NCBI RefSeq assembly: GCF_033568475.1
Contig: NC_133123.1
Coordinates: 128,808,930-128,872,929, forward strand
DNA from: Henckelia pumila
Lineage: Eukaryota > Streptophyta > Magnoliopsida > Lamiales > Gesneriaceae
Direction of reading: 5' to 3'
DNA: 64,000 nt
In this document: positions 1 through 12,300 of the stretch, one piece after another
Position numbering within the stretch: the first letter of the stretch is position 1
Layout: the number at the start of each line of letters is the position of its first letter
Made by a program: the position numbers and the translations under genes
Notes under the pieces: model-generated
Told to the model about the DNA's origin: nothing
The model's database searches: none
The model's input: the letters and a program-made list of their open reading frames with translations, nothing else

Positions 1-136
1 AGTGATGATTCTTATTTGTTTAAGATTTTTAATGAAGGTATTCTATATGTTGTTCTCTGCTATCTTGCGCTGTGTACTTTGATCCAAATGTCTGGTTTAT
101 TTTTTTCTGATCAACTTGTGATTATTCAAATTGTTG

Positions 137-141
<5 letters not shown>

Positions 142-198
<57 letters not shown>

Positions 199-222
199 TT
201 ATTATTATTATTATTATTATTT
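142..222. repeat. (ATT)n microsatellite
   Basis: A near-perfect ATT trinucleotide run with one interruption. The open frame across it is an artefact (poly-isoleucine then poly-leucine) and is not a gene. The rest of 1-361 shows nothing I recognise, although it may be intron of the gene whose last exons lie just downstream. Confidence 0.9.
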
Positions 223-361
223 TGTTTTGCATGTGGAATGTGAATTAATTAATTTGTAAGCAATAGATAAGGCTTCAAATACGCAAATTAGTATAAAAAA
301 TCTATGTAACATGACACCATGGCTTGTGCCAAAGCTTAAAATTGTGTTGAATCTGTATTAG

Positions 362-1550
362 GTACTTTGATGATGCAGTGTATATTGGAAGAACTCGCGC
401 ATAAGCCAACTGAAATTTCACTAGAGAAAGAGCAAATACTTCAGTATTCTCTCAACAGAATAAAGTCTGTGGAGTGTGATCTAGAGAAAACAAATAGTGT
501 AATTAATCAATTAATTTCGCTTTATTACTTTTTCAAAAATTTAGGCGGCATGCATTCATTCTTTTGTTTGTTTTAGGTTATAAATGCTACAGTGCTAAAG
601 AAGGTCAAAATTGCCGAATCCCTGGAAAATATTTGTGATTTCAGATTTCATGTAAGCCATTTTATTGCCATTAAAGCTACCGTATTATATTTTAACATCC
701 CACCAATTTGTATGTACCAAGTATTTCAAGTGTATTCATTAGATTTATATATTTACCATTGCAACTAAGTTTTAGGGCTTTCATTTTGCAGCGAAGATGA
801 TTGTTTTTTTAAGCTTGTGGGTGGTTAAAATTCAAGCAAGTCTGCAAACCACCAGCCGGTTAATTTATGGTTCAGAAAATTTAATTTGACTTTCTGAAAT
901 TCCATTAAATTAGAGTTAAGTTGATCATCACTTGTCCATTACTGAGGGATGATAGTGAAGTAGCAGGTGCCATGCATCTAGATAGTTATGGAAAAATGTA
1001 AATAAAGTGTTGCGAGAGCATAGTATGTGCGTGTAAATAGATATTGTTGTATGCATTGTTATACATGTGCTTACTTGTTACTCCACTCCAAGTAGAAATT
1101 GAAGTTCAATGACAAATCATAGATAATGAATTATTATTGAACCAACTTTTGGTTCAAAAAAAAATTGAGGTACATGCATTGTTATACATATATATATGCT
1201 TACTAGTCAGTACGCTTGTTGGCTTCCCTAAGAAAGCTCAGATCAACTAGTAATTCGCTGCTAATTTATTGAATTAGAGATTTATGTGGTTTGAGTGCTG
1301 CTCTGTAGCTTCCTGTTTCCTTTTTCCATATCCACATGATCTGCGTTTTCCAAGTTATTCTTATGTAAAATTTGATAATTTTTTCAACAATATCAAAGAA
1401 TCGAGGATTTGCGAAAAAAGATTGATAAACTTATTGATTAAGTTTTGATAAGTACTATAATGAATTTTATGCTAGTATGAGAATATTATAATTGTGTAAC
1501 TACGTAGAATTTGATATTTGCAGGTTGAAAAAAGGTCTTTGCATGATTGA
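362..1550 (+). CDS. Possible 3' exons of an unrecognised coiled-coil gene
   Basis: Three exon-like blocks in one phase. About 362-499 follows a TATTAG acceptor and encodes a charged helical stretch with EISLEKEQILQYSLNRI. About 577-650 follows TTTTAG and encodes KKVKIAESLENICDF, ending at a GTAAGC donor. A short last block near 1524-1550 follows TTTGCAG and ends in TGA. A further block near 1396-1440 (EDLRKKIDKLID) is coiled-coil-like but out of phase with the second block. Heptad-like Leu/Ile spacing suggests a coiled coil. The 5' part would lie outside the window. I do not recognise the family; it could be a decayed gene fragment. Only a transcript alignment would settle it. Confidence 0.3.
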
Positions 1551-1812
1551 ATTAAACAAGTTCAAGAAAAGATTGAAGAAAGTTGTTTGAGAAGATGAAT
1601 GTTGGGTAGATCCATTCGAGCAACCATTAGAATATGTCCGAGTTATTAAATTAACTCTTTATACGTGTCCGAATACATATTCAAAATATTGTAAATATTA
1701 TTTTCTAATGTTGGAAATTTGTATATTAAATTTTATTTTTGAATTTTGTATTTTAAATTATTTATAATATTGAAAATTTTTATATTAAATTTTTTTTTTG
1801 TTTTTTATTTGA

Positions 1813-2050
1813 AAAAAGACAACATTTTTTATCAGTTGTGGTAAGGAGTTTAAAACTGTTGTAGAAGGCTGTGTTGTTAAAAAGTACGCTCAAAGACAAC
1901 AATTTTTAACTGTTGTCTTTTCTTTAAAAGACAACAGTTTTTAACTGTTGTCTTTGAGCGTGATTTTTAACAACACAGCCTTCTACAACAGTTTTAAACC
2001 CCTTATCACAACTGATAAAAAATGTTGTCTTTAGGAGTTTTTTTGTAGTG
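1813..2050. mobile_element. Foldback MITE with long nested inverted repeats
   Basis: The left arm (1818-1938) is repeated as its reverse complement in the right arm (about 1939-2045), including blocks around TTTTTATCAGTTGTGG, AAGGCTGTGTTGTTAA and AGACAACAGTTTTTAA. The right end on the minus strand reads CACTACAAAAAAACTCC, like the CACTACA termini common to plant CACTA-type MITEs. The left terminal CACTA is degraded. Within each arm AAAGACAACA and TGTTGTCTTT form a smaller palindrome, so the element can fold as a hairpin of hairpins. Confidence 0.75.
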
Positions 2051-2059
2051 TATGAACAC

Positions 2060-3030
2060 ACATTATGATTTAGGGGCCTATTTTAAAAGTTAGACTCGGG
2101 ACAAAAAATTGTTAGGATCGGCCCTGACTGCTAGGTGAATGCAAAAAAACCGAGGATAATTACATGCACAACTAAAATTGCAATATTTAATGTGTGTGTG
2201 TGTGATGAAATTTACTAATTAAAGCGTATATACGACTTTTTGTTAATTGGTGTGTGGTTCTTTGTCTTGATGATGCTGGATAATACCCAATTTTAAGTTC
2301 AATGTTTTCTGGATTATAATAAATAAATTAAGATAAAGTCAACGGGGCACGACGGGACAAATCGCTTTGTAGCTTAACTATATTTATGGGGTGGGGTCAG
2401 ATTAATTAATATTTTTTTACAAAAATTCATTTGAGACGGTTTTAGTGTCGTATCTATGATTTTTAGGGTCTGAGTCGAACTTCAAAATAATTTTTTCAAC
2501 TTTTTAAAAATTATTTAAGATAGTTTTTGAAACTAAAATATTATAAATAATCACTTAAATAATATTTTGCTATTTTATCAGCAAAAACATCAATTATTTG
2601 ACAAAATACGAAACTAAAAAAAATGAATGCACGGGTTGAATAAATTTCTTACAATATACTAATCATGCCCACAAATAAAAAATATCACAAACATCCCTAA
2701 AAAATCAGAAAAATTAGAAAATAAAAATAACATGTAATTAGTCTATGAAATACAAGAATCAATAATGAAAGAGAATGACGAAATTGAAACCCAAGAGTCA
2801 ACTCCATTAATCATCATGCGATGTGATTGGAACCTGGAGAGAAAAATGACTTGATGAAGAGGACAAAGTTGCAATAATACTAATTTTTTTGGCAAAATCA
2901 TGAAATTTTAAAAATATTTTATGACACACATACTGATAATATAAATTTATTAATTTTTTTGGGCCCTCTTTTGGACCTGAGCCTGAGGCGGTGGACTCAC
3001 TCGCCTCATGCCAGGTCCGGGCCTGGACGG
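2060..3030. repeat. AT-rich tract with degraded hAT-like repeat ends
   Basis: No gene seen. Around 2070-2130 (GGGGCCTATTTTAAAAG to GGATCGGCCCTGACTGC) and 2960-3030 (TTTGGGCCCTCTTTTGGAC to CCAGGTCCGGGCCTGGAC) are short GC islands. I associate such blocks with old hAT-related repeats in plant genomes. This is from memory of similar sequence; no target duplication could be identified. Confidence 0.3.
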
Positions 3031-3042
3031 TTTCAATGATAA

Positions 3043-3175
3043 TTTTTTAGACGGATCTCTTATATGGATTATCCATTAAAAAGTATTACATTTTATGCCA
3101 AAAATATTACTTATTATTATAAATATGGGTAAGGTTGACCCGTCTCACGGATAAGACCGTCTCACAAAAATGTTA
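3043..3175. repeat. Dispersed GAGACGG/CCGTCTC-type MITE copy
   Basis: Runs from TTTTTTAGACGGATCTCTTA through ATTATCCATTAAAAAGTATTA to GACCCGTCTCACGGATAAGA and ACCGTCTCACAAAAATG. The ends are inverted versions of each other (GAGACGG/CCGTCTC). Related, more decayed copies occur at about 16190-16330, 16935-17390, 32400-32475, 32870-32960 and 34190-34350. The remainder of 3176-3640 is AT-rich with no gene. Confidence 0.6.
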
Positions 3176-3640
3176 CTCATATTTCCAACGGAAGTTTTTA
3201 TCAAGTCACTAATATTTTCTTAATAATTGGAAAAAATTATTATAAAATCATAAATAAAAAACCTATATAATTACCAATTAAAAATTTTTCTTGATGTACA
3301 TTATAATGTAAATATTTATATTCAATAATATCTTAATTAATAGGTGTCGTGAGAGTCATGATCACGTACGCTATACACATAATTTTTTCTGTTTTCTTCT
3401 TTTTCTTTTTCTTCTTCTTTTTTTTTTTAAATAAAAAAATACCATATTTTATCTGGTTTCTATGCGTATTAAGAAGTTTGTGTTTACGAATCAAGTCGGC
3501 GAACGACGTTACGTCACTAATAGCATGTGAATTCCCCAAATTGACCCTCCCCAGTTCACGACTCGTGCATGCTTCACCCCAAAGGCATCTTTCTATTCTA
3601 CCTCCTCTAGAACAAACCCAAACCGCGTAATCCATCCATT

Positions 3641-3650
3641 TATATAAATA
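3641..3650 (+). promoter_or_regulatory. TATA box of the SAUR gene
   Basis: TATATAAATA lies about 75 bp before a pyrimidine-rich leader and about 265 bp before the likely SAUR start. It is the only strong TATA motif at a suitable distance. Confidence 0.6.
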
Positions 3651-3717
3651 AATACACTGCTCCGTCTCCATTTTTTCAATTCCAATTTCTTCAAGATTTC
3701 GGTTTCCTTCCTCCATC

Positions 3718-3819
3718 ATGACCAATATTCCTACATCTCTCACCGATTCTGCTCTCACCCTCTTCCTACTCGCCATCTCCGCATCCGATCCTTGGCCCTT
3801 TTCTCTCATCTTCTGTTAA
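3718..3819 (+). CDS. Upstream ORF in the SAUR leader (33 aa)
   Basis: An ATG in the presumed 5' leader opens a 33-codon frame ending in TAA, 89 bp before the likely main start. The peptide is hydrophobic and Leu/Ser/Thr-rich (MTNIPTSLTDSALTLFLLAI at its start). It is in a different frame from the SAUR reading frame, so it could only act as a translational attenuator. An in-leader intron that removes it cannot be excluded. Confidence 0.4.
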   Translation: MTNIPTSLTDSALTLFLLAISASDPWPFSLIFC

Positions 3820-3908
3820 GATCCTCTTATTATTGTTGTACGTTGTTGATTCTTCGATCGCAGAAGACGACGATTTTACGCAGAATACTGTCTGGGTCGT
3901 GTAGGAGA

Positions 3909-4262
3909 ATGCAGGGAATGAGCGAAGGAGATCATAGGAAGGGTCAGTTGATGAATTTCGATTTCCACCACCACCACCAGCAAAGGAGTAGTGTTCCGAA
4001 GGGATGCTTGGCCGTGACGGTGGGTCAAGGGGCGGAGCAGCGGCGGTTCGTCATCCCGGTGATGTACGTGAACCACCCGCTGTTCACGCAGCTGCTCAAG
4101 GAGGCGGAGGAAGAGTACGGGTTCTATCAGAGAGGCGCCATCAACATACCTTGCCACGTGGAGGAGTTTTGTGCGGTCAGGGGCATCATCGATCAAGAAA
4201 CGACGCCGCATCCCCCCAACCACCACCACCATCACCACCACTTTCTGTGCTTCAAGGCTTGA
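3909..4262 (+). CDS. SAUR: SAUR-family auxin-responsive protein (SAUR32-like), 117 aa
   Basis: Small auxin-up RNA protein. Known family members inhibit PP2C.D phosphatases, so plasma-membrane H+-ATPase stays active and cells expand. The conserved SAUR core runs from about residue 27 (SSVPKGCLAVTVGQG) through RRFVIPVMYVNHPLFTQLLK and EAEEEYGFYQRGAINIPCHV to the VRGIID helix. His-rich tracts flank it (HHHH before, a seven-His run after), as in the SAUR31/32 group. The frame is intronless, as usual for SAURs. I chose the ATG at 3909 because the frame is open further upstream (to 3792) but that extension is not SAUR-like; 3918 is an alternative start. Very high GC at third positions in the core contrasts with the flanking AT-rich DNA. 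Confidence 0.9.
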   Translation: MQGMSEGDHRKGQLMNFDFHHHHQQRSSVPKGCLAVTVGQGAEQRRFVIPVMYVNHPLFTQLLKEAEEEYGFYQRGAINIPCHVEEFCAVRGIIDQETTPHPPNHHHHHHHFLCFKA

Positions 4263-5438
4263 TCGATAATTTTTTTTTTCTTGATTATAATTTGTTGGTT
4301 GTTGGCATTTTCTTTTGGAAAACATATTTGGTTGCATGTTCATAAGTTTGTATAAAAACCTTTCCAGAACTTTGTAGTGAATTTTGATCTGATCCTGATC
4401 CTGCCGTGCACACATATCTATTTTACCCTTTTATTTATACTATTATATATCATAACATTAGTTAATAATAACTAAAAGTTTTAGTATAAGATGGTTTGGT
4501 ATAATATTACAGCTAAATAAATCGTCCACTAGCTATTCCATGTAAAATTGCTATGGGTGGTTTGCATATTCCAATCCCTACACTTGGCTCAAAGTCATTG
4601 ATTTGCGTCATCTTTTATATTTCACGAGAGACTTATCTTAAGAAGATGCAATTAGGTTAATTATGATTCATTAATTCATTTTGCATATTTGGAAGTTGGA
4701 ATCCATCCTTGATCCTAAAGTCAACCAATGAGGCTTATCATTGTCACGTAGTATGTGAATTCGAACGTTTCATCTATGTTAATTATGAGTTCATTTTTTT
4801 TACTGTTACTTTTATCGAACGAGATTCGTATGATGAGGTTTATCCTTACGAACTATAGTTTTAACCTAAGAAATAATTTTTTTGCATATTGAAAATATAG
4901 CAATTACGGATTTTAGGGTCATGATGACATGATGAACATATCATTTCCAAAATCTGAGCGATTGACCATTTGGTGCCAAAAATGGATAAGTATTTGGAAC
5001 ATTATGCAAAGACAAATTTAATGATAACCCTAAATCCAAATTTTCTAAATATGTGGCATGAAGGTAGGGCAGATTAGATAGGGTTGAGTCTAGTCCAGTT
5101 CATTTATTTTAATTTTTTTAGATAAAATAATAGACAACTTTATAGATTATTTATGGTTAATTACAATAACTTGTTATATATTCATTTTCCACTTATATTA
5201 CATTCTAAATACTAAAACAGTATTGCTTTTTAAATTTTAATTAAAAAAACTCACAACTATAATATTAACTTTTAAAGTCTAATTAAGTGTGGATCATCGA
5301 ATACATCAATTTAAACATTTTTTTAAAAAATAATAACATAAAATTGGACATTCGATTTAATCGAACAAATATTTCGAGATAAATCAGTCCAAAGTACTTC
5401 GATTTAAGTGAAATCTTTATTTATCACATCATAATTAA
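4263..5438. other. Intergenic, 3' flank of SAUR
   Basis: The first about 170 bases probably hold the SAUR 3' UTR. The rest is AT-rich with no supported coding region, RNA gene or clear transposon end. Confidence 0.6.
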
Positions 5439-5443
5439 GTTTG

Positions 5444-6064
5444 TGTTGGACAATTGAATGAAAAGGGACACAAAATTGAGTTAGAAAATGTTTCGAACAG
5501 AGGAGGTTGAGCAAAGAGGGCTAGACATAAACCGCGCGCGGTTTTGCGCGCTGGAGCGAGCCATGCCGCCTGGGATTCCAGGCAGCGGTTTTCCTTCAAA
5601 TGAACCCATATTTTCGGACTATTCTTTTATACATGATGGAATAACAGTTGTGATAATATATACTCATTTTAATGTGCATAAGAAGTGGTTTTCCACATAA
5701 GGTTGATTCCTTAAAACGAATAGTCGTGTTCTTTGAATACAAAAACTTGATTGTCTATATAAAAAATTCCTTGTCTGCATTATAGAAATACAACACACAA
5801 GAGCATACATATTTCTGCATAATTCTCTTATATTCACTAGAAAGTTCCAATTATAAGAGTTCGCAAAAATCAAGTAATTGTTGTGCTTCTATTGCTTGAT
5901 AAACAAAAGTCGTTGTATCTTAGAGACGATTGCCGATACAAATTTAGCACATTGTAACCGAGCAATTTTGTCTTGCAAAATGAGAGTTATACTCTTCCAT
6001 CGACAGTCTTTTCATCACTTCAATTTACATACACTTCCAACAAAAGTTGATATCGTGAATAACA
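5444..6064 (+). mobile_element. Copia-like solo LTR with 5-bp TSD GTTTG
   Basis: Starts TGTTGGACAATTGAATG and ends GTGAATAACA, flanked on both sides by the direct repeat GTTTG (5439-5443 and 6065-6069). TG...CA ends, about 621 bp, and a TATA-like TCTATATAAAAAA at about 5753-5765 fit a Ty1/copia LTR. No internal domain or second LTR lies nearby, so it is a solo LTR left by recombination. The U3 part holds a perfect 14-bp palindrome AACCGCGCGCGGTT (5530-5543) and a second dyad GCCTGGGATTCCAGGC (about 5568-5583). Copia assignment rests on length and ends only. Confidence 0.7.
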
Positions 6065-6069
6065 GTTTG

Positions 6070-6330
6070 TTTTTTCATTATTGTTAATTTAAATTTTTTA
6101 GCATTAATATTATTATCGGAATTTATTTTTATAAATTGATAATATAATAAATTTATTTTTATCGCATTAAAATTTTAACAATAAACTATAAGAGGGGCCG
6201 AGCCCGGCCCGGGGTTAACAATCCCGGCCTTTTATTTATTTGCAACCCCGGGGAAAATCTGTGCCCAAACCGTAGCCTAATCCAAATTCGTTCATTTCCC
6301 TCCCTTTATCCCAAATTTCTCCTCTCTCAC
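6070..6330 (+). promoter_or_regulatory. MutS2 promoter and leader region
   Basis: Ends in a CT-rich leader (TCCCTCCCTTTATCCC, CTCCTCTCTCAC) directly before the MutS2 ATG. A GC-rich block GAGCCCGGCCCGGGG lies at about 6197-6215. No clear TATA box, which is usual for housekeeping plant genes. Confidence 0.4.
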
Positions 6331-9300
6331 ATGCTTCATCTTCACCATTTTCAAGCTCAAAATGCCTTCCTCCCCCCTGTTTCACAGCTTCTCTCCCTCT
6401 ATTTCCCCCGCCACAACCTCCGCCGCCGCCGCCGCTCAATTCATTCAACTCCAATTCAAAACGCATCACAATCTCCTAAACGATTCTTCATTGCAGCAGC
6501 AGCAGCATCTGGCCTATGTACCGACCAACCATCGGTAGTTATCGATAGCCTCACAGTTTTGCAATGGGATCGCCTCTGTGATTGCGTTGCTTCCTTCGCC
6601 GGTACTTCCATCGGCAAGGAAGCCACTAAGGTCTCTGCTCAATCTTAACGCAACACTTACATATGATTGAAATGAATGTCACGCGGGAGCTTTAACAGCT
6701 TCACCTTTGCTCTACTCATTTGTCTATTGTTGGTTTTCCATGTGCAGAAGCAGTTATGGGATTTGGATAGGACGTTCGAAGATAGCATGAGACTACTCGA
6801 GGAGACTAATGCGGCTGTTGAGATGCATAAGTATGGCGCCATGATAGACTTTACTGGCTTGGATGTTTCATCAGTATGATCAGATTTGTCCTTGTTTTTT
6901 TGCTTTTAAGCTTTTCAACTATGAGGTTGGCTACTATATTAAGAGAAGCATGCACAAATCCCTGTTGTTATGCAATAATGAGACAGTCTAGGCTGTTAAT
7001 CTTTTAACCTAGTTTTCAATATTCTCAGAATTGAAATGTTGGTAATAGTGTAGTTTTCTGGCTGAAGGTGCGAGCTGCTATACGATGTGCTCAGAGGGGT
7101 TCTCCTGTGAGTGGGAGCGAAGCATTGGCCCTCTTAGCACTATTGCAATTTGCAGAGATGCTGCAATTAAATATTAAAGCTGCCACCAAGGAAGATTCGG
7201 ATTGGTATGGGAGGTTTTTGCCTCTTTCAGCAATGGTAATATTGTGATAGTCTAATATAAACATTATTTGTTTCATCACCAGCACTAGCAAATCTTGTAA
7301 TCCCATTGGTTTCTTCCTTATTTTTTATTAATTTGACTGCAGATAGTTGAATTAGTCATAAATCCGTCCTTGATTAAGTTTATAGAGCAGCTTATAGATG
7401 AAGATGGCTCAGTAAAAGATTCTGCGGTTGGTTCACAATATTATCTTTGAATCCAGATATCTGGTTTGTCTATGGTTTTTCCGTAATTTGAATCATTGAT
7501 GTACTTATTCAGAGTTCTGATTTGAGGCAGGCTCGTGATCGTGTGAGGGTTCTAGAGAGAAAGGTTAATTTTCATTCTTTCCTGTTAGTCTGTTATGATT
7601 CTTAAATAGAAGTGAAAGCAATTGGATTTTAGACTGCATGTATAGTTTTGTTGTATTGTTTCCTTCTTGAGTTCTCAATGGGTTGGATTGGCTCTGTTGA
7701 TGTGCATGTGACACTATCTTTCATTTTGAAGTTTGTTGGGTCTCCAAGAAGCTGCCAGCTTACTCTCTGTTTCTTTCAATCTTCTTTCCACAGTTAAACC
7801 AGTTGATTGAAAGCATGATACGGAAAGAAATGAAAGAATCACCCACTATCGTAAGCTATTTTCCTTCCGTTTTAGATATGAGGAAGTCCCTGTTCTCTCA
7901 TCCATAAGTAGTGCGAAAATAGAAAAAGCATCTATGTATTAATTATCCTAATTTGATGTTATAAAATATTAAAAATGTTCTCTCGTATTTTTAACTGCAC
8001 AGGAAGCAAGTAATATTGATGGCAGATGGTGTATAAAGTCCGAGGCTGATATGCCCCCTACATTTGAGGGGCTACTTCTGTCGAGGTGCATAAAATATTT
8101 TAATTATTTTATTTTGTAGTGCACATACATGGTTCTCGTTTCTATAAGCACTTTATTCTTCTACATCTTTTTTTTTGCAAACAATTCGTGATGTCAATGG
8201 TACTGAAACGACTTCCTCTGCTTAGAACTTATAACTTATTACTTACCCATACCTACACTTGTACAAGTCATTTGACCCTTATTTTGAGCTAAATAAGGCG
8301 TCGTGTTGATATTATGCATCTATGGTTGATTGACAATGCAGGCTAAATTGATATTGTGAGACGCCAGTGCTTAATTGTCTGGACTGCAATTGCGATTTTG
8401 TTGTTTGGAGATGCAGATGTTCTTATTTTTGCTATTTCATATTATTTCTAGGCAAGGTTTTGCATCCTGAATTCATTTGTTTGTAGATGTAAGATTGTGG
8501 ATAAGTTGATTTTTATAAATGAGTTATATTTATCCTATGGCTCTTTTAACTTGCTTTGATTCTTCTACTAAAAACTTTCCCAAGAAAAATAATGCTATGG
8601 TGTAGTAATTTAGGTGTCGGAAACCTTGTAGAACCTCTCGCTGCTGTTCCATTGAATGATGAGTTGCAACAAGCAAGACTATCTGTGGCAAAGGCAGAGG
8701 CTGATGTGCTTTTGAAGATAACAAAGAAGGTTTGCGGCCAATTTTGCATTTATTTTTCTATCCTTACTAAAGACTAATAATTGCATTGTGTTTTCTATTT
8801 CTGTGTAGATGCAAATGGATCTTGTAGACATCCAACATTTATGCAATTGCATGATTCAAATGGATCTGGTAGGTAGAAAGTACCTCATATCATAGCATAT
8901 CTGAGTCTAAGATATGTTTTGCAGTTACTAACCATAGCTGTCTCTTTATCAAAGCTTTTTTTCTTTTTGGTCCTCGCCTTAATGAAATGCAGTTTTTTCA
9001 TGGTTACAATGCCATCCATTTATAAAATCTTACAATCTTGAATTGGACAATGAATGTTTAAATTATAACGTCATTTAGAGCTTTATCTTGAATCTTGAAT
9101 TGAACTTTGATATGCTTTATGATGGATAGTTGGCAGAGCTGATGCATCCGAATTGTATGCAGAGGGGATGTTATGATTTTTTAAGCCACGCCCTTAGAAA
9201 TTGTCAAATCACACTGTTGGATCTTAAATCTTTTTTTTTTTTTGGTTTCCAAGAAAAGGCCTAAAAATCATGATCCCTTGATTCTGTAAAATGGTTTATC

Positions 9301-12300
9301 ACAATCCATATCAATTTCAGAATTCCACCAAATGTTTCTAAATGGAGTTATTTATTTGCATATTTTTATTTAGACTTTTTTTTTTATATATTTTTGTACA
9401 GATCAATGCCAGAGCACGATATAGCATTTCCTTTGATGGTTCACTTCCTGATTTGTACATGCCATGTGATGAAAATGGCTTTATTGATACGGAAACGTCA
9501 ACGGAAGACAAAATTTCAAAACAATCATTTCTCACTCTAAAGAAATGGACTTTATATTTGCCAAAAGCTTATCATCCATTGCTGCTTTTACAACATCGGC
9601 AGAATTTGCAAAAGGCTTTGAAGGATCTTAGTAATGCTAAATCTGTGAGTTATGATTTAGACTTACCTTTGAAACTTAATTAGTCTATGTTGACATTACC
9701 GTTTCTGTGGATACATAACAGTGGAACAACACATGCCCAAAATATTATGGTTTGGTTTTCTGCCCATGCTGCTTGGACTTTCCCTCTCTGGCATGGCTTG
9801 GTACCAATGAGTGAGAAACTTTGATCTGCAGACCAACTTTCTATGTATTCTTAATGTTTTTTCCATAAGGTTTTAGGATAGCAAATGCTTAAAGGACTCA
9901 TCATAAGTTCATCAGTATCTAAAAGAAACAAAGTATTGCAGAGTCATTGGGTTTGGTGTTGATTCTTTTAACTTTCTGAGGATGATGCTTAGGTGATTTA
10001 TGAGAAGGTATAATATGTTTAGATGTTAATTGTATCAAAGCCACCAAGGCAAAAGGTTCGTGTTGGTTTGCTATGATATAGATGAACTATTCACTAGCTT
10101 GGTACCTCTTTAGTTGCCATCACTAACCAGTTTTTAGAACAATACAAACATCTGTAATTTATACACTGCCTCAATTTATTTATTTGTGGATGGGAGGATG
10201 TATTATTACATTGTGCTAATGATAAGTATTATGCTCTTTTAATATTTCTCACAAGCTTGCTCGCCTCAAAAAATTTCTGTTAAGTGCTATGTTTGAAATT
10301 CCTGCCAGGAAATTAGTAGGAGAAAACTTGCAGGAGGATATGCAAAGTGGAAAGATTCAATCAGTACGAATTTATCGTCTCTAGAAATGCAGGTGAATAA
10401 AAGTTAATAAGTTATTGTTGTTACAAGCATTAGAGTTCGTGGATTTTATCATGTAACTGCTATAAACTACCACTTGACTCTATCCATGCCCCTCTTTGCT
10501 TCAGGTTTCTATGTTGAAACAAGCTCCACCCATCCCCTTCAACATATTTGTAGAACAGAATAACAAGGTTCTTATTATTACTGGCCCCAATACCGGAGGC
10601 AAAACCATTTGTTTGAAGACAGTTGGGTTGGCTGCAATGATGGCAAAATCAGGTTAGCTTAGAATTTTTTTGTTTCTATTTTCTTCTACTCGTTAGCCAA
10701 TGAAATGTCATCTCATGATTCGCCTAATCAACGAGTCAGGAAACTCTAGAAAATTACCCTTTTTTGCAAGCATTGTTATCTTCTCATAGATTAATGCTGT
10801 AGACAGTTCAGTGATTAGCATTTGGAAAATAATATAGTCGTGAGTGCTTGACATCTTCAAAATGCATCGGTTTAGGTAAAAGGTATGGTAAAATCCCCCC
10901 CGGACCAACCAAAAAAAAATGATCTGGTCCAGGTGGTCGCTGATCAGAGAAATTTTGTGACAATAATTTGTGTAAATTTGGCTCTATTTAGTGACGAAAG
11001 TAGATGAACTGCTTTGGAAAGTTTACGGAAATTAATTTTTGTAATCATGGAGGAAAAGGTCTAGTCAATGTAAAAAGTTGGAGATGGCTTCTTATACTAG
11101 CATGAAAGAAGATCCTAATGGCTGATCCTAGGTAAATAAGGGTATTGGGATATTACTGTCGTGTTTGGTTGAAAACATGCTATAATGTTACTGGTCCTCT
11201 GGCCAAAAATGACTATACACTCACTGGTGCTCATATGTCTAAAGTCCACTGCGACTTCGTGGAAAGAAATGGAATGGACCGTAAGGAGTTTGTGCTTTAT
11301 GGCTTATTAACAAGATATTGGGAAATGATGTCTGGATTTTGGGAGTGACAAGTTTCCTTCGTCAAATATATGATCATATGCACTGATATAGAAAAATGGC
11401 CTTACATTGTTGCTTTAAGGGTTGGCTGATGGTGAAGTTTCAAGCATGTCCCTGAAAAAGAAAAAAAATGTTAAAAATTACACTTGGTTGCAATGCTAGT
11501 AGTATATTTTATCTATCCTAACTTGTACAATGTGAAAATTATCTTTCCATAATATGAAGGAAAAATTGCAGGTCTGTACGTCTTGGCTTCAGAACCAGCA
11601 AGGCTTCCTTGGTTTGATTTTGTATTTGCCGACATTGGGGATGATCAGTCCCTAACTCAATCTTTATCTACCTTTTCTGGCCATCTGAAACAAATTAGTG
11701 TAAGCCGATATTACTCTTATTTTTTACTTAAGCATAGTCAGAAAGTGCTTAGGGGCACAATTAAATGCATAGCCTTTATGGTCACCTATGAATGAATGGG
11801 TCTGCTGTCAACAAGATTTTGTGTATAACATATGAAGCACTATATTGCTCAGTGATTGGCCAAAACTGGAGCAGATAGTGGTTAAGTGTCTTTAATGAAT
11901 TTTATGTTAATATTCTTTAGTAGAAGGCATAAACTGTTACTGATATAATTTTGTCGCCATCCTTTCACATTTTTGCAGTTCATGTTCCTTGATGAACATA
12001 ACATTTTGCTTTTCCTTCTCTATACCTTGCAGGAAATCAAGTCCCTTTCAACACGTCTGTCTTTGGTGCTCTTGGATGAAGTATGGAACTTCAATTCTTT
12101 ATTTTTAATTGTCTAGTCCTCCTTGCAAAAAGTTTTTTTTGTTCTATATCACAATTGCTATAGTTTTTTGCAGTCTGTGAAATAGAAAATGGTGTTTCAC
12201 TAGCCTCTTTTTAGGATATGGATATGGAACGGGGGGTGGAGAATAAAATTCTTATGATATTTCCATGATATCGTAATGTTATTTCACTTTAAACTATTTA

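Noticed and set aside
16..243. Open frame encoding poly-Ile/Leu
   Set aside because: It is the translation of an (ATT)n microsatellite; no conserved protein features.
3876..4415. 179-aa minus-strand ORF over the SAUR gene
   Set aside because: Shadow of the GC-rich SAUR coding strand.
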